Assembly: GCF_000718255.1 (NCBI RefSeq)
Contig: NZ_JOFJ01000007.1
Coordinates: 185,663-249,662 of the forward strand
Length of the DNA: 64,000 nucleotides
Source: Spirillospora albida
GTDB taxonomy: Bacteria > Actinomycetota > Actinomycetes > Streptosporangiales > Streptosporangiaceae
Direction: 5' to 3'
The position numbers and the translations under genes are program-made. Under the pieces are notes generated by a model. That model saw nothing but the letters and a program-made list of their open reading frames with translations, was not told where the DNA came from and searched no databases. Positions 49,317 to 56,712 of the stretch are shown here, one piece after another (position 1 is the first letter of the stretch; each line of letters begins with the position of its first letter).

Positions 49317-49840
49317 CGGTGCGCCTTCTCCTTGAGGTCGGCGACGGTCTCACGCGCCTCGTCCAGTGCCTGCTCGGGCTTGGGCGGGGCGGCCTTCTTG
49401 GTCTCCGCGCGGCCCAGCATCGCCAGGACCCCGGCGGCGGCCATCAGCACGGCGCCGACGATGAGCGCGGACGCCCACACCGGCAGCACCAGCGCCAGCG
49501 CGGCCACCACCGCGGCCAGCAGCACCCCCGCCCCGTACATCGCGACCAGGCCCGCGCCGCCGAACATCGCGGCGCCCTGCCCGGCGTGCCTGCCCTTGTC
49601 CTTCAGCTCGGCGGCCGCCAGCCGCAGCTCCGCGCGCAGCAGCTCCGAGACCTGCTGCGACGCCTGCCGCACCAGCTCCCCGGTGCCCTGCTCGTCCCGG
49701 TGCTCACCGCCCCGTTCGTCCTGCTGCGCGCCGGGCAGCCCGTCCCGCTGCGCGGGCACCTGATCGGGCTCCCGCACGTCCTGCCGGGACACACCCGCGG
49801 TGCTGGTCCTGCCCTCGCGCGCCGACTCCGCGATACCCAT
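49313..49840 (-). CDS. Actinobacterial holin-X / phage-holin-superfamily-III-like membrane protein
   Basis: 175 residues. About 1-55 is polar and probably disordered. About 56-90 is a helical stretch (GELVRQASQQVSELLRAELR). Then come two membrane helices (GLVAMYGAGVLLAAVVAALA, ASALIVGAVLMAAAGVLAML) and a charged C-terminal helix. It matches the actinobacterial putative holin X family; despite the name it is a cell-envelope protein, not phage. GGAGG precedes ATG 49840. First gene of the operon; a sigma-B-like promoter is upstream. Confidence 0.85.
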   Translation of the reverse strand: MGIAESAREGRTSTAGVSRQDVREPDQVPAQRDGLPGAQQDERGGEHRDEQGTGELVRQASQQVSELLRAELRLAAAELKDKGRHAGQGAAMFGGAGLVAMYGAGVLLAAVVAALALVLPVWASALIVGAVLMAAAGVLAMLGRAETKKAAPPKPEQALDEARETVADLKEKAHR

Positions 49841-49879
49841 GGCCCCCTCCGCTGTTCGTCCGTCGAGCCTGGATAGGCA

Positions 49880-49903
49880 GTTCCCCCAGGTCGGAACGTA
49901 AAC
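49880..49903 (-). promoter_or_regulatory. Sigma-B-like promoter for the holin-X operon
   Basis: On the minus strand GTTT (complement of 49900-49903) and GGGAAC (complement of 49880-49885) are 14 bases apart, matching the GTTT-N14-GGG(T/A)A pattern of stress sigma factors. It is 39 bases before the ATG. Confidence 0.5.
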
Positions 49904-49941
49904 ACGGCGGGCGCCCCGGGAACGGGCGCGCGGCCGGAGGG

Positions 49942-50607
49942 TCAGCGGCCCAGGCCGGCGTCCCTGGCCCGGACGATCGCCTCCGCGCGGTCGGCGACCT
50001 GCAGCTTCGCGAACACCGCCGACACGTTGTTGCGGACGGTCTTGGGCGACAGCCCCAGCCGCTCGGCGATCGCCGGGTTCGCCAGCCCCACCGCGATCAG
50101 CTCCAGCACGTCCCGCTCCCGCGCCGTCAGCTGCGGGAACGGATCACCCGCCGGGCGCGCCGCCGCGATCCGCGCGAAGTACTCCGCGACCCGCCCCGCC
50201 AGCACCGGCCCGAAGATCACCTCACCGGCCGCGACCGCCAGGACCGCCCGCAGGATCTCCGCCCGGTCGGCGCCCTTCACCAGGTAGCCGCGCGCGCCCG
50301 CCAGCATCGCCGCGAACACGCTCTCGTCGTCCTCGTGCATCGTCAGGACCAGGACGCCCGCGCCTGGCCGCGCCGCCAGGATCCGGCGGGTCGCCTCCAC
50401 CCCGCCCAGCCGCGGCATCCGCAGGTCCATCACGACCACGTCCGGGCGCAGCCGCGCCGCCATCTCCACCGCCGTCAGCCCGTCCGGCGCGGTCCCGGCG
50501 ACCTCCACCTCGTCCGCCGAGCCCAGCAGCAGCCGCAGCCCGTCCCGGTAGACGGGGTGGTCGTCGGCCAGCAGCAGCCGCGGCCTCCCCGCGCCGCCCG
50601 CGGTCAT
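49942..50607 (-). CDS. NarL/LuxR-type response regulator
   Basis: 221 residues. Receiver domain about 8-125 with acidic pocket LLLADDHPVYRDGL, phospho-aspartate in RPDVVVMDLRMPRLGG (about 62) and the lysine in ARGYLVKGADR. LuxR-type helix-turn-helix about 155-215 (LTARERDVLELIAVGLANPA, GLSPKTVRNNVSAVFAKLQV). ATG 50607 overlaps the kinase stop by ATGA, so the two form a two-component system with the kinase translated first. Confidence 0.95.
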   Translation of the reverse strand: MTAGGAGRPRLLLADDHPVYRDGLRLLLGSADEVEVAGTAPDGLTAVEMAARLRPDVVVMDLRMPRLGGVEATRRILAARPGAGVLVLTMHEDDESVFAAMLAGARGYLVKGADRAEILRAVLAVAAGEVIFGPVLAGRVAEYFARIAAARPAGDPFPQLTARERDVLELIAVGLANPAIAERLGLSPKTVRNNVSAVFAKLQVADRAEAIVRARDAGLGR

Positions 50608-52805
50608 GACGCCGCCCCCGCGAACGCCACCGGCCCCTCCCGGGACGCGCCGGGCCTCGGACGGGACGGCAGCAGCGCGTGGACGCGGGTGCCGCCCCCC
50701 GCCCGCGCCGTCACCGTGCACCGCCCCCCGAGCTCCTCGGCCCGCTCCCGCATCCCCACCAGCCCGACGCCCGCCGCCGTGCCCGCCGCGATCCCCGCGC
50801 CGTCATCGGTCACCTCCACCTCCAGTGCCCCCTCCGCGATGGCGAGGGACACCGTGCACGACGACGCCCCCGCGTGCCGCGACACGTTCGCCAGCGCCTC
50901 GCCCACGATCCGGTACGCCGCCTCCTCCACCGCCGCCGGGAGCACCGCCAGATCGCCGCGGCACCGCAGCCGCACCCGCAGCGAGCGGCCCTGGAACCGC
51001 TCCGCGAGCTGCTCCACCGCCCCCGCCAGCCCGAACTGGTCCAGCGACGGCGGCCGCAGATCGTGCACCAGCCGCCGCACGTCCGCCAGCACCGCCGACA
51101 GGTCCGACCGCACCCGCTCCAGCGCCGCGTCCGCCGCCGCCGGGTCCCGCGCCGCCAGATGCCGCGCCGCCTCGATCATCAGCGCCGCCGCCGCCAGCGA
51201 CGGCCCCAGCCCGTCGTGCAGGTCCCGGCGCAGCCGCCGCCGCTCCTCCGCGATCCCCGTCACCAGCATCTCCCGGCTGCGCTGCAGCTCCTGCGTCAGC
51301 GCCGTCGCCCGCGCCGCCGCGGCCGCCTGCCGCACCACGTCCGCCAGCAGCCGCTGGTCCGCCGCCGGGAGCCGCGCCCCCGTCCGCGGCACCAGCGCCA
51401 GCCGCCCGATCGCCGCCCCCCGGTACCCGAACGGCAGCACCACCGTGCCCGACGGGGAAGGCACCGTGCCCGACGGAGAAGGCGCCGTGCCCGACGGAGG
51501 GGGCGCGGCTTCGGGGGGCGGCGAGCCGTGCTCCACCACCGTGGCCGTGCCGTCCGGGCGGTCCAGCTCCACCCGCACGTACGGGGACCGGAACGCCTCC
51601 GCGACCACCCCCGCCACCTCCAGCAGCAACTCGTCCGGCCCCACCGACTCCTCCAGCCGCCGCGCCAGCGCCGACACCACGTCGTAGGGTTCCGCGCGCC
51701 CCGTCAGGACGCGGTTCACCCACCGCTGCAGCCGCACCCGCAGCGGCGCGTACAGCACCGCGACGACACCGGCGCCCGTCACCGCCGCGACCGGCTCGTC
51801 CAGGACGGCCCCCACCCCCACGAACACCGCCACGTCGATCCCGACGACCACCGCCGCCAGGCCCCCGTACAGCAGCGTCCACCCCAGCAGCAGGTCCACG
51901 TCGTACAGCCGGTACCGGGCGACCGCGATCAGGACGGCGGCCGCGACGGCCGTGTGCATCAGGACCAGCGCGATGTCCCCCGCCCACCAGAACCACGCGT
52001 CCGGCAGCACCGCCCCGAGCACGGTCGTCGCCGCGACCAGCGCGACGTTGGCGAGCAGCGCCAGCAGCATCCACCGCAGCTGCGCCCGCCGCTCCGGCCC
52101 CGACCGGCGGAACCGGACGCCGAACGACGCCGCGCCCACCGCGAACGCGCCGAGGAACCCGACCCAGAACACCACCGACGTCGCCGGCCACACCCCGTCG
52201 GGCAGCGGCGGCGTGACCGGGTCCAGGGGGATCCCCGCCAGGCCCTCCGCGAGCGGCTCACCCTGGGAGAACACCCGCCACGGCACCATCAGCAGCCCCA
52301 CGACGCCGAGCGCCTGCGCGGTGACCGCCGCGGCCGCCGGCCACCGCCACCGCCGCGACGGCAGCCGCCCGTCGGGGAAGAACATCAGCGTCACCGGCAC
52401 GATCATGTTCAGCATCGGGCCGAACCGGGCGCCCGCGAACACCGCCGCCGCCGTCCCCGGCAGGTCCCCGCCGTGCTCCAGCACCGACCACGACGCGTAC
52501 GCCGCCGCGACGCCGTCCACGACCCCGGCGGTCCCGCCCGCCAGCATCAGCCACGTCAGCGGATGCCGCGGCAGCCGCGTCGCCAGCACCCCGCCCGCGG
52601 CCGCGACCGCCAGCCCCGACAGCGACGACCCCCAGTGCGGCCAGTGCAGCGGGTCCGGGGGACGGCCCGCGCCCGACAGCAGCACGTCCAGCCAGATCGT
52701 CGCCGCCGTCGCCGCCGCGCACCACACGGCCAGCGCGATCGCGGCGTGCCGCCAGAGCCGCTCGGCCCGGGACGGCGGAGAGGCGCTCGTCACGCGCACC
52801 AGCAT
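50604..52805 (-). CDS. NarL-type sensor histidine kinase with N-terminal membrane domain
   Basis: 733 residues from ATG 52805 (start uncertain; weak ribosome site). About 30-310 contains eight or so membrane helices. About 340-500 is a GAF-like region. The HisKA_3 dimerisation helix is AEERRRLRRDLHDGLGPSLA with the phospho-histidine in DLHDG (about 553). The ATPase domain has IVGEALANVSRHAGA, VTDDGAGI and GVGLVGMRERAEELGG. The stimulus is unknown. A 21-bp tandem repeat in the GAF region adds PSPSGTV/PSPSGTA units. Confidence 0.92.
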   Translation of the reverse strand: MLVRVTSASPPSRAERLWRHAAIALAVWCAAATAATIWLDVLLSGAGRPPDPLHWPHWGSSLSGLAVAAAGGVLATRLPRHPLTWLMLAGGTAGVVDGVAAAYASWSVLEHGGDLPGTAAAVFAGARFGPMLNMIVPVTLMFFPDGRLPSRRWRWPAAAAVTAQALGVVGLLMVPWRVFSQGEPLAEGLAGIPLDPVTPPLPDGVWPATSVVFWVGFLGAFAVGAASFGVRFRRSGPERRAQLRWMLLALLANVALVAATTVLGAVLPDAWFWWAGDIALVLMHTAVAAAVLIAVARYRLYDVDLLLGWTLLYGGLAAVVVGIDVAVFVGVGAVLDEPVAAVTGAGVVAVLYAPLRVRLQRWVNRVLTGRAEPYDVVSALARRLEESVGPDELLLEVAGVVAEAFRSPYVRVELDRPDGTATVVEHGSPPPEAAPPPSGTAPSPSGTVPSPSGTVVLPFGYRGAAIGRLALVPRTGARLPAADQRLLADVVRQAAAAARATALTQELQRSREMLVTGIAEERRRLRRDLHDGLGPSLAAAALMIEAARHLAARDPAAADAALERVRSDLSAVLADVRRLVHDLRPPSLDQFGLAGAVEQLAERFQGRSLRVRLRCRGDLAVLPAAVEEAAYRIVGEALANVSRHAGASSCTVSLAIAEGALEVEVTDDGAGIAAGTAAGVGLVGMRERAEELGGRCTVTARAGGGTRVHALLPSRPRPGASREGPVAFAGAAS
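51441..51503. repeat. Three-copy 21-bp tandem repeat in the histidine-kinase gene
   Basis: Units start at 51441, 51462 and 51483; the shared core is CGTGCCCGACGG. Copies one and two differ at one base, copy three at several. In frame, it encodes a Pro-Ser-Gly-Thr spacer and is likely length-variable. Confidence 0.75.
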
Positions 52806-52995
52806 GCCGCCGCGGGCGTCCCGGCCGCCTGGGAGCGGCGTCCCTGCCCGCCGGGACACCCGTCACCACCGGAACCGGGCATCCGGCCGGGGCGCCCCGG
52901 CCGCCGGTGTCACTGGCCGCCCGGGACATCGGGGACCGACCGTGACGGGCGACGGCGCCACCGACCGCAGCGCCCCGTATCCGGAAGGAACCCCC

Positions 52996-53610
52996 ATGAC
53001 CGTCCACACCGAACCCGCCGCCCCGCCGGCCGCGGCCCGCACCGTCCCGGCCGCGCGGACCCGGATCACCGGCGCCGCCCTCGCCGTCGGCACCAGCGCC
53101 TGGATCGCCGGGCTCACCACCGCGGGGAAGGACTTCGAGGACGGCAAGGTCGTCCCCCTCGAGATCTGGGCCGGCATGGTGTTCCTGTTCGGGCTGTTCC
53201 CCTTCGTCGCGCTGCTGCGCGCCACCGGCGCCGCCGGGCCCCGCAAGGGCCGCGTCCTGTGCGCCGTCGAGATGGCCCTGCTGGTCCCCGCGATGGTCTG
53301 GTGCCCGCTCGCCGTCGCCGCCGGCGACGGCGAGGAGCCCGCCTGGATGATCCCGTTCGACCTGTGCTGGCCGCTGTCGATGGCCTTGATGCTCGCCGTC
53401 GGGATCTGCGTCGCCGTCACCGGCCGGTTCCGCGGCCCGCTGCGCTGGCTGCCGCTGCTGTGCGGGCTGTGGCTGCCCGTCGCCGGCGCCGGGCAGGGCA
53501 TGCTGGAGGGCGCCGCCGGCACCGTCCCCGGCGCGGCGTGGCTCGGCCTCACCTACGGTCTGACCGGCCTGCTGCTGGCCGCCGCGCCGCGCCTCACCGA
53601 CCCCGCGTGA
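52996..53610 (+). CDS. Five-helix membrane protein of unknown function
   Basis: 204 residues from ATG 52996, GGAAGGA upstream. Alternating hydrophobic segments (TGAALAVGTSAWIAGL, WAGMVFLFGLFPFVALLRAT, EMALLVPAMVWCPLAVAA, LMLAVGICVAVTG, WLPLLCGLWLPVAGAG, GLTYGLTGLLLAAAP). I do not recognise a family. It is divergent from the histidine kinase/response-regulator pair across 190 bases and is therefore a candidate target or partner of that system. Confidence 0.65.
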   Translation: MTVHTEPAAPPAAARTVPAARTRITGAALAVGTSAWIAGLTTAGKDFEDGKVVPLEIWAGMVFLFGLFPFVALLRATGAAGPRKGRVLCAVEMALLVPAMVWCPLAVAAGDGEEPAWMIPFDLCWPLSMALMLAVGICVAVTGRFRGPLRWLPLLCGLWLPVAGAGQGMLEGAAGTVPGAAWLGLTYGLTGLLLAAAPRLTDPA

Positions 53611-53654
53611 CCTCCGCCGCGCACCCGCCCCCGGGCTCTTCGCGGGGGCGGGTG

Positions 53655-54419
53655 TCAGCCGCGCCCGATGAACGACGGCATCGCCGTGGCCAGGACCGTC
53701 AGGAACGGCACGTTCGCCTCCGGCGGCAGGCCCGCCATGTAGGCGACGGCGTCGGCGACGTGCCGGACGTCCATCACCGGCTCCGCCTTCACCGACCCGT
53801 CGGCCTGCAGGGTCCCGGTCGTGAACGCCCCCGTCATGTCGGTCGCGGCGTTGCCCACGTCGATCTGCCCGCACGCGATCCCGTACGCGCGGCCCTCCAG
53901 CGCCAGGGACTTCGTCAGGCCCGTCAAAGCGTGCTTGCTCGCGGTGTACGCGGCGGTCCGGGGGCGGGGGGTGTGCGCCGACAGCGACCCGTTGTTGATG
54001 ATCCGGCCGCCCCGCGGGTCCTGCGCCCTCATCGTCCGGAACGCCTCCCGCGCGCACAGGAACGCGCCGGTCAGGTTGGTGTCCAGGACGCTGCGCCACT
54101 CGTCCACGCCGAGGTCCTCCACCGGCGTCGGCGTCCCGAACACCCCGGCGTTGTTGACCAGCAGGTCCACCCGCCCGTACGCGTCCCGGGCCGCGCCGAA
54201 CAGCGCCGCGACCGAATCCGGGTCGGTGACGTCGGCGGGGACCGCCAGGGCCGCGCCCGCCCGGTCCCCGGCGCGGGCGGCGGTGTCCCGCAGGGCCCCC
54301 TCGCGGCGGCCCGCGAGCACGACCCGCCAGCCCCGCTCCAGCAGCGCGACGGCCACGGCGGCGCCGATGCCCGACCCGGCGCCCGTCACCACCGCGACCC
54401 CGCCCGCGCTCTCCGCCAC
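53655..54419 (-). CDS. Short-chain dehydrogenase/reductase
   Basis: 254 residues from GTG 54419, GGAGG upstream. Cofactor motif VVTGAGSGIGAAVAVALLER, NNAG at about 88, catalytic serine in NNGSLSAHTPRPRTAAYTAS and the YxxxK pair (Tyr about 156). The residues after the second strand (GRREGAL) with two arginines suggest NADPH. Substrate unknown. The C-terminus, VPFLTVLATAMPSFIGRG, is shared with a group of actinobacterial SDRs. Confidence 0.9.
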   Translation of the reverse strand: MAESAGGVAVVTGAGSGIGAAVAVALLERGWRVVLAGRREGALRDTAARAGDRAGAALAVPADVTDPDSVAALFGAARDAYGRVDLLVNNAGVFGTPTPVEDLGVDEWRSVLDTNLTGAFLCAREAFRTMRAQDPRGGRIINNGSLSAHTPRPRTAAYTASKHALTGLTKSLALEGRAYGIACGQIDVGNAATDMTGAFTTGTLQADGSVKAEPVMDVRHVADAVAYMAGLPPEANVPFLTVLATAMPSFIGRG

Positions 54420-54463
54420 CCCGGACCTCCCTCTCCTGAGCCCCTTCGCCGGGGCATGACACG

Positions 54464-54500
54464 GACGGCCGCCCACCCCGCGGGTGAACGGCCGTCCGGG
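54464..54500. terminator. Hairpin between SDR and the small membrane protein
   Basis: GGACGGCCG and CGGCCGTCC form a 9-bp perfect stem around a 17-19-base loop just upstream of the SDR gene. A second stem, CCGCCGCC/GGCGGCGG (about 54508-54530), follows. Together they probably end transcription of the 54538 gene. Confidence 0.5.
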
Positions 54501-54537
54501 ACCCTACCGCCGCCGCCCTGCCGGCGGCGGCGCAGGG

Positions 54538-54825
54538 TCACCCGACGTGCATCGGGTCGCGGATGTCACCGAGCCGGTGCTCGGACTGCGCGTCGGATCT
54601 GCTGCGCGACCCCCACTGCTCCTCCAGCCGCATCGCGGTGCCGAGCGCGAAGAACGTCGGCGCCCACTGGCCGATGAAGATCCCCCAGCGGTCCGCGCGG
54701 CCGATGTCGTTGGCCTCGTAGCGCAGGGAGGCGCCCCACGTCGCGATCGACATTCCGATCGACCCGAAGCCCATCGTGTACAGGAGCTTCGACGACAGTC
54801 CCATCTTGCGCATCATGTTGAGCAT
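54538..54825 (-). CDS. Small membrane-associated protein, unknown function
   Basis: 95 residues from ATG 54825 with a GGGAAG ribosome site. Two hydrophobic segments (about 10-30, KLLYTMGFGSIGMSIATWGA; about 42-62, WGIFIGQWAPTFFALGTAMR) and a charged tail (EEQWGSRSRSDAQSEHRLGD). It looks like a two-helix membrane protein. I do not recognise the family but the composition and codon use are gene-like, in contrast to the overlapping long frames. Confidence 0.65.
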   Translation of the reverse strand: MLNMMRKMGLSSKLLYTMGFGSIGMSIATWGASLRYEANDIGRADRWGIFIGQWAPTFFALGTAMRLEEQWGSRSRSDAQSEHRLGDIRDPMHVG

Positions 54826-55219
54826 GTGCCCACTTCCCGGTGGTATCGGTTGCCTTGCCACCGGGCACCGTTCCCGCGTCCCGGGCGGGTAGCGCAAAGC
54901 GGCGGCCAAGGAACCACCAGATGCCGCCCTGCCGGCCTCAATCGCGCGGGGCGCACCTGCTGCGCATCGCCCTGCGCATCGTCGCCGACCCGGGGTGGCG
55001 GGCACCATCCCCGGGTGCGCGGCGAGCGCCCCGGCCCGCTCGTCGGGGACGGATCCTCCCCGCGTGCGGGGGGCACCTCCCGGGGCGCCGGAACGGTGAC
55101 GTGGCAGGCGGGGCCGTCCCGCGCGGGCCTGCTCGGCGCGCTGATGACGTCGACGTCCTCCGGCATCGTCGCCCGGTCGCGATGTCCCCGGTGGGCGGAC
55201 GCGGGCGTGATCGCGGATG
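54826..55219. other. Gene-free stretch with decayed CRISPR-like repeats
   Basis: 394 bases without a supported gene. Two direct copies of a degenerate type I-E-like repeat (about 55001-55028 and 55051-55078), further weaker TCCCG-GGG palindromes at about 55116 and 55185, and a hairpin CCCGGGG...CCCCGGG. No cas genes flank it. Otherwise featureless. Confidence 0.4.
55001..55078. repeat. Two degenerate CRISPR-repeat-like copies
   Basis: The second copy, GGATCCTCCCCGCGTGCGGG then GGGCACC (55051-55077), closely resembles actinobacterial type I-E repeats (ATCCCCGCG...GCGGGGAGCAC). The first (CACCATCCCCGGGTGCGCGG, 55003-55022) is a poorer match in the same orientation. The spacing is 49, not 61, so if it was an array it is decayed. 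Confidence 0.3.
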
Positions 55220-56479
55220 TCAGCTCGTGGTGGGGGAGTGGCCTCGTCCCGTGATCTCGGCGGCGACGGCCCGCTCGCGCTGGGCGTCCGCCTCCGCGCG
55301 GGCGGTGTCGCGCTCGCGGGCGAGGCCGGCGGCGCGGGCCTGCTCGGCGCGCAACTCCAGCCGCGCCTCCGCGAGTTCGCCCCGCAGCGCCTCCACCCGC
55401 TCCAGTGCCTCCTCCAGCCGGGCGCGTGCCTCTGCGGCCGAACGCTGCGCGTCCTCCCTCTGGGCGCGGGCGTCGTGCTCGGCCCGCTCCAGGGCGCGCC
55501 GTGCCTCCTCGGTGTCGGCGCGGGCGGCGTCCGCTGCGCGCGAGGCATCCCGGGCGTCCTGGCGGGCGCGTTCGGTCTCGGCGCGCAGGGCGTCGCGGGC
55601 GGCGACCGCCTCCGCCCGGGCGGCGTCGGCGTCCCGCCGCTGCCGCTCCGCGCGGTCGCGGGCCTCGCCGGCGGCGTCCGCGCGGGCCTGCGCGGCGGCC
55701 AGGTCCGCCTCCGCGCGGGACCGGGCCTGCTGCGCGGAGGAGGCGTCGCCGCGGGCGGTGTCGCGCTCGCGGGCGAGGCCGGCGGCGCGGGCCTGCTCGG
55801 CGCGCAACTCCAGCCGCGCCCCGGCGAGTTCCTCGCCCAGCGCCGCCACCTGCGCGTCCGCGGCGGCGCGGGCCTCCGCGGCGGCGCGCTGCGCGTCCTC
55901 TGCGCGGGCCTGGGCGGCCTGCGCGTCGCGGCGGGCCTCCTCGGCCTCGGCGCGGGCGGCGTCGACGGCGCGGCCCGCCTCCTCCCGGACGCCCTGGACG
56001 GCGGCCCGCGCCTCCTCCCGGGCGGTGTCACGCTCGCGTTCCGCGTGCTCGGCGCGTTCCCGCTGCCGCCCGGCGTCGGCCTCGGCCCGCGCGGCCCGGC
56101 CGGCGGCGTCCTCGCGCCCGGCGAGCGCCGCGGCGACCGCCGCCTGCGCCTCGGCGCGGACCGCGCTGATCCGCGCCTCGACCCCGCGCGGGGACAGCTC
56201 GGCGTCCAGGGCCTGGGCGAGCGGCGCGACCGCCGCGGCCAGCCCCTGCTCCATGCGCTCGTAGAGGTCCTCGGCGCGCGCCAGCGCGCCCTCCAGCCCC
56301 GGGGCGGCGCGGCGCAGGTCCCGGTCGCGTTTCGCGCGGGCCTGGCAGTCCCCGTCGGGGCAGTACTCGCGGGGACGTCCCCGTCCCTCCCGCTGCGGCA
56401 CCGGCCGCCCGCACCGCCGGCACCCCCGCGCCCCGCCCGCGACGCCGAGCGCGCCGCCTTCCTCATCGATCTCCGTCAC
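55220..56479 (-). CDS. Zinc-ribbon plus long coiled-coil protein, unknown function
   Basis: 419 residues from GTG 56479. About 15-55 holds a cysteine motif (CRRCGRPVPQREG...YCPDGDC) suggesting a zinc ribbon. From about 65 to 410 it is almost continuous Ala/Glu/Arg/Gln coiled coil. A 24-residue block beginning ARLELRAEQARAAGLARERD occurs twice, 151 residues apart, from a 71-bp exact DNA repeat. It could be a nucleoid- or plasmid-partition-type DNA-binding protein (KfrA-like in style, not in sequence). It is divergent from a tyrosine recombinase, sharing an AT-rich region; function unknown. Confidence 0.7.
   Translation of the reverse strand: MTEIDEEGGALGVAGGARGCRRCGRPVPQREGRGRPREYCPDGDCQARAKRDRDLRRAAPGLEGALARAEDLYERMEQGLAAAVAPLAQALDAELSPRGVEARISAVRAEAQAAVAAALAGREDAAGRAARAEADAGRQRERAEHAERERDTAREEARAAVQGVREEAGRAVDAARAEAEEARRDAQAAQARAEDAQRAAAEARAAADAQVAALGEELAGARLELRAEQARAAGLARERDTARGDASSAQQARSRAEADLAAAQARADAAGEARDRAERQRRDADAARAEAVAARDALRAETERARQDARDASRAADAARADTEEARRALERAEHDARAQREDAQRSAAEARARLEEALERVEALRGELAEARLELRAEQARAAGLARERDTARAEADAQRERAVAAEITGRGHSPTTS
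55297..55820. repeat. 71-bp exact direct repeat within the coiled-coil gene
   Basis: 55297-55367 and 55750-55820 are identical. Their period, 453 bp, is a multiple of three and keeps the frame. Sequence between the copies is not an obvious duplication. Exact identity at wobble positions suggests a recent event or gene conversion. Confidence 0.85.
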
Positions 56480-56712
56480 ACCCCTCACCCTACATTTATC
56501 GAATATCTGTTTCCAGAAAATAATCGTGCCGGAAAATCGGGGCGGGCTGACTGACGACAATGTCCGTTCTCAGAAGTCAGCCCCGAGGGGCGAAACGCGC
56601 CAACGCCGGACGCGCAGCGGAGGCCGGGAGCCGGGCGGGGGCTCCGCGCCGGACGCGCCGTGGCCGTGCGGGGGTGCGGGGAGGGCGCGGTGGTGAGATC
56701 ATCGGACGCGCG
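56480..56712. promoter_or_regulatory. AT-rich divergent region of the recombinase/coiled-coil pair
   Basis: CATTTATCGAATATCTG and TTCCAGAAAATAATCG around 56492-56525 are strikingly AT-rich. GGGCTGACT (56544-56552) and AGTCAGCCC (56574-56582) are exact complements 21 bases apart. TCTG-TTTC-CAGA is an additional small palindrome. This could hold promoters and a recombination or binding site. Confidence 0.45.

Noticed and set aside
49313..49840. Phage holin, suggesting a prophage
   Set aside because: The holin-X family is a normal actinobacterial chromosomal protein; no other phage genes are near.
54538..56466. Minus-strand frame running from the coiled-coil gene into the small membrane protein
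   Set aside because: Only the last 95 codons with their own ATG and ribosome site look real; the upstream part is an off-frame of the coiled-coil gene.
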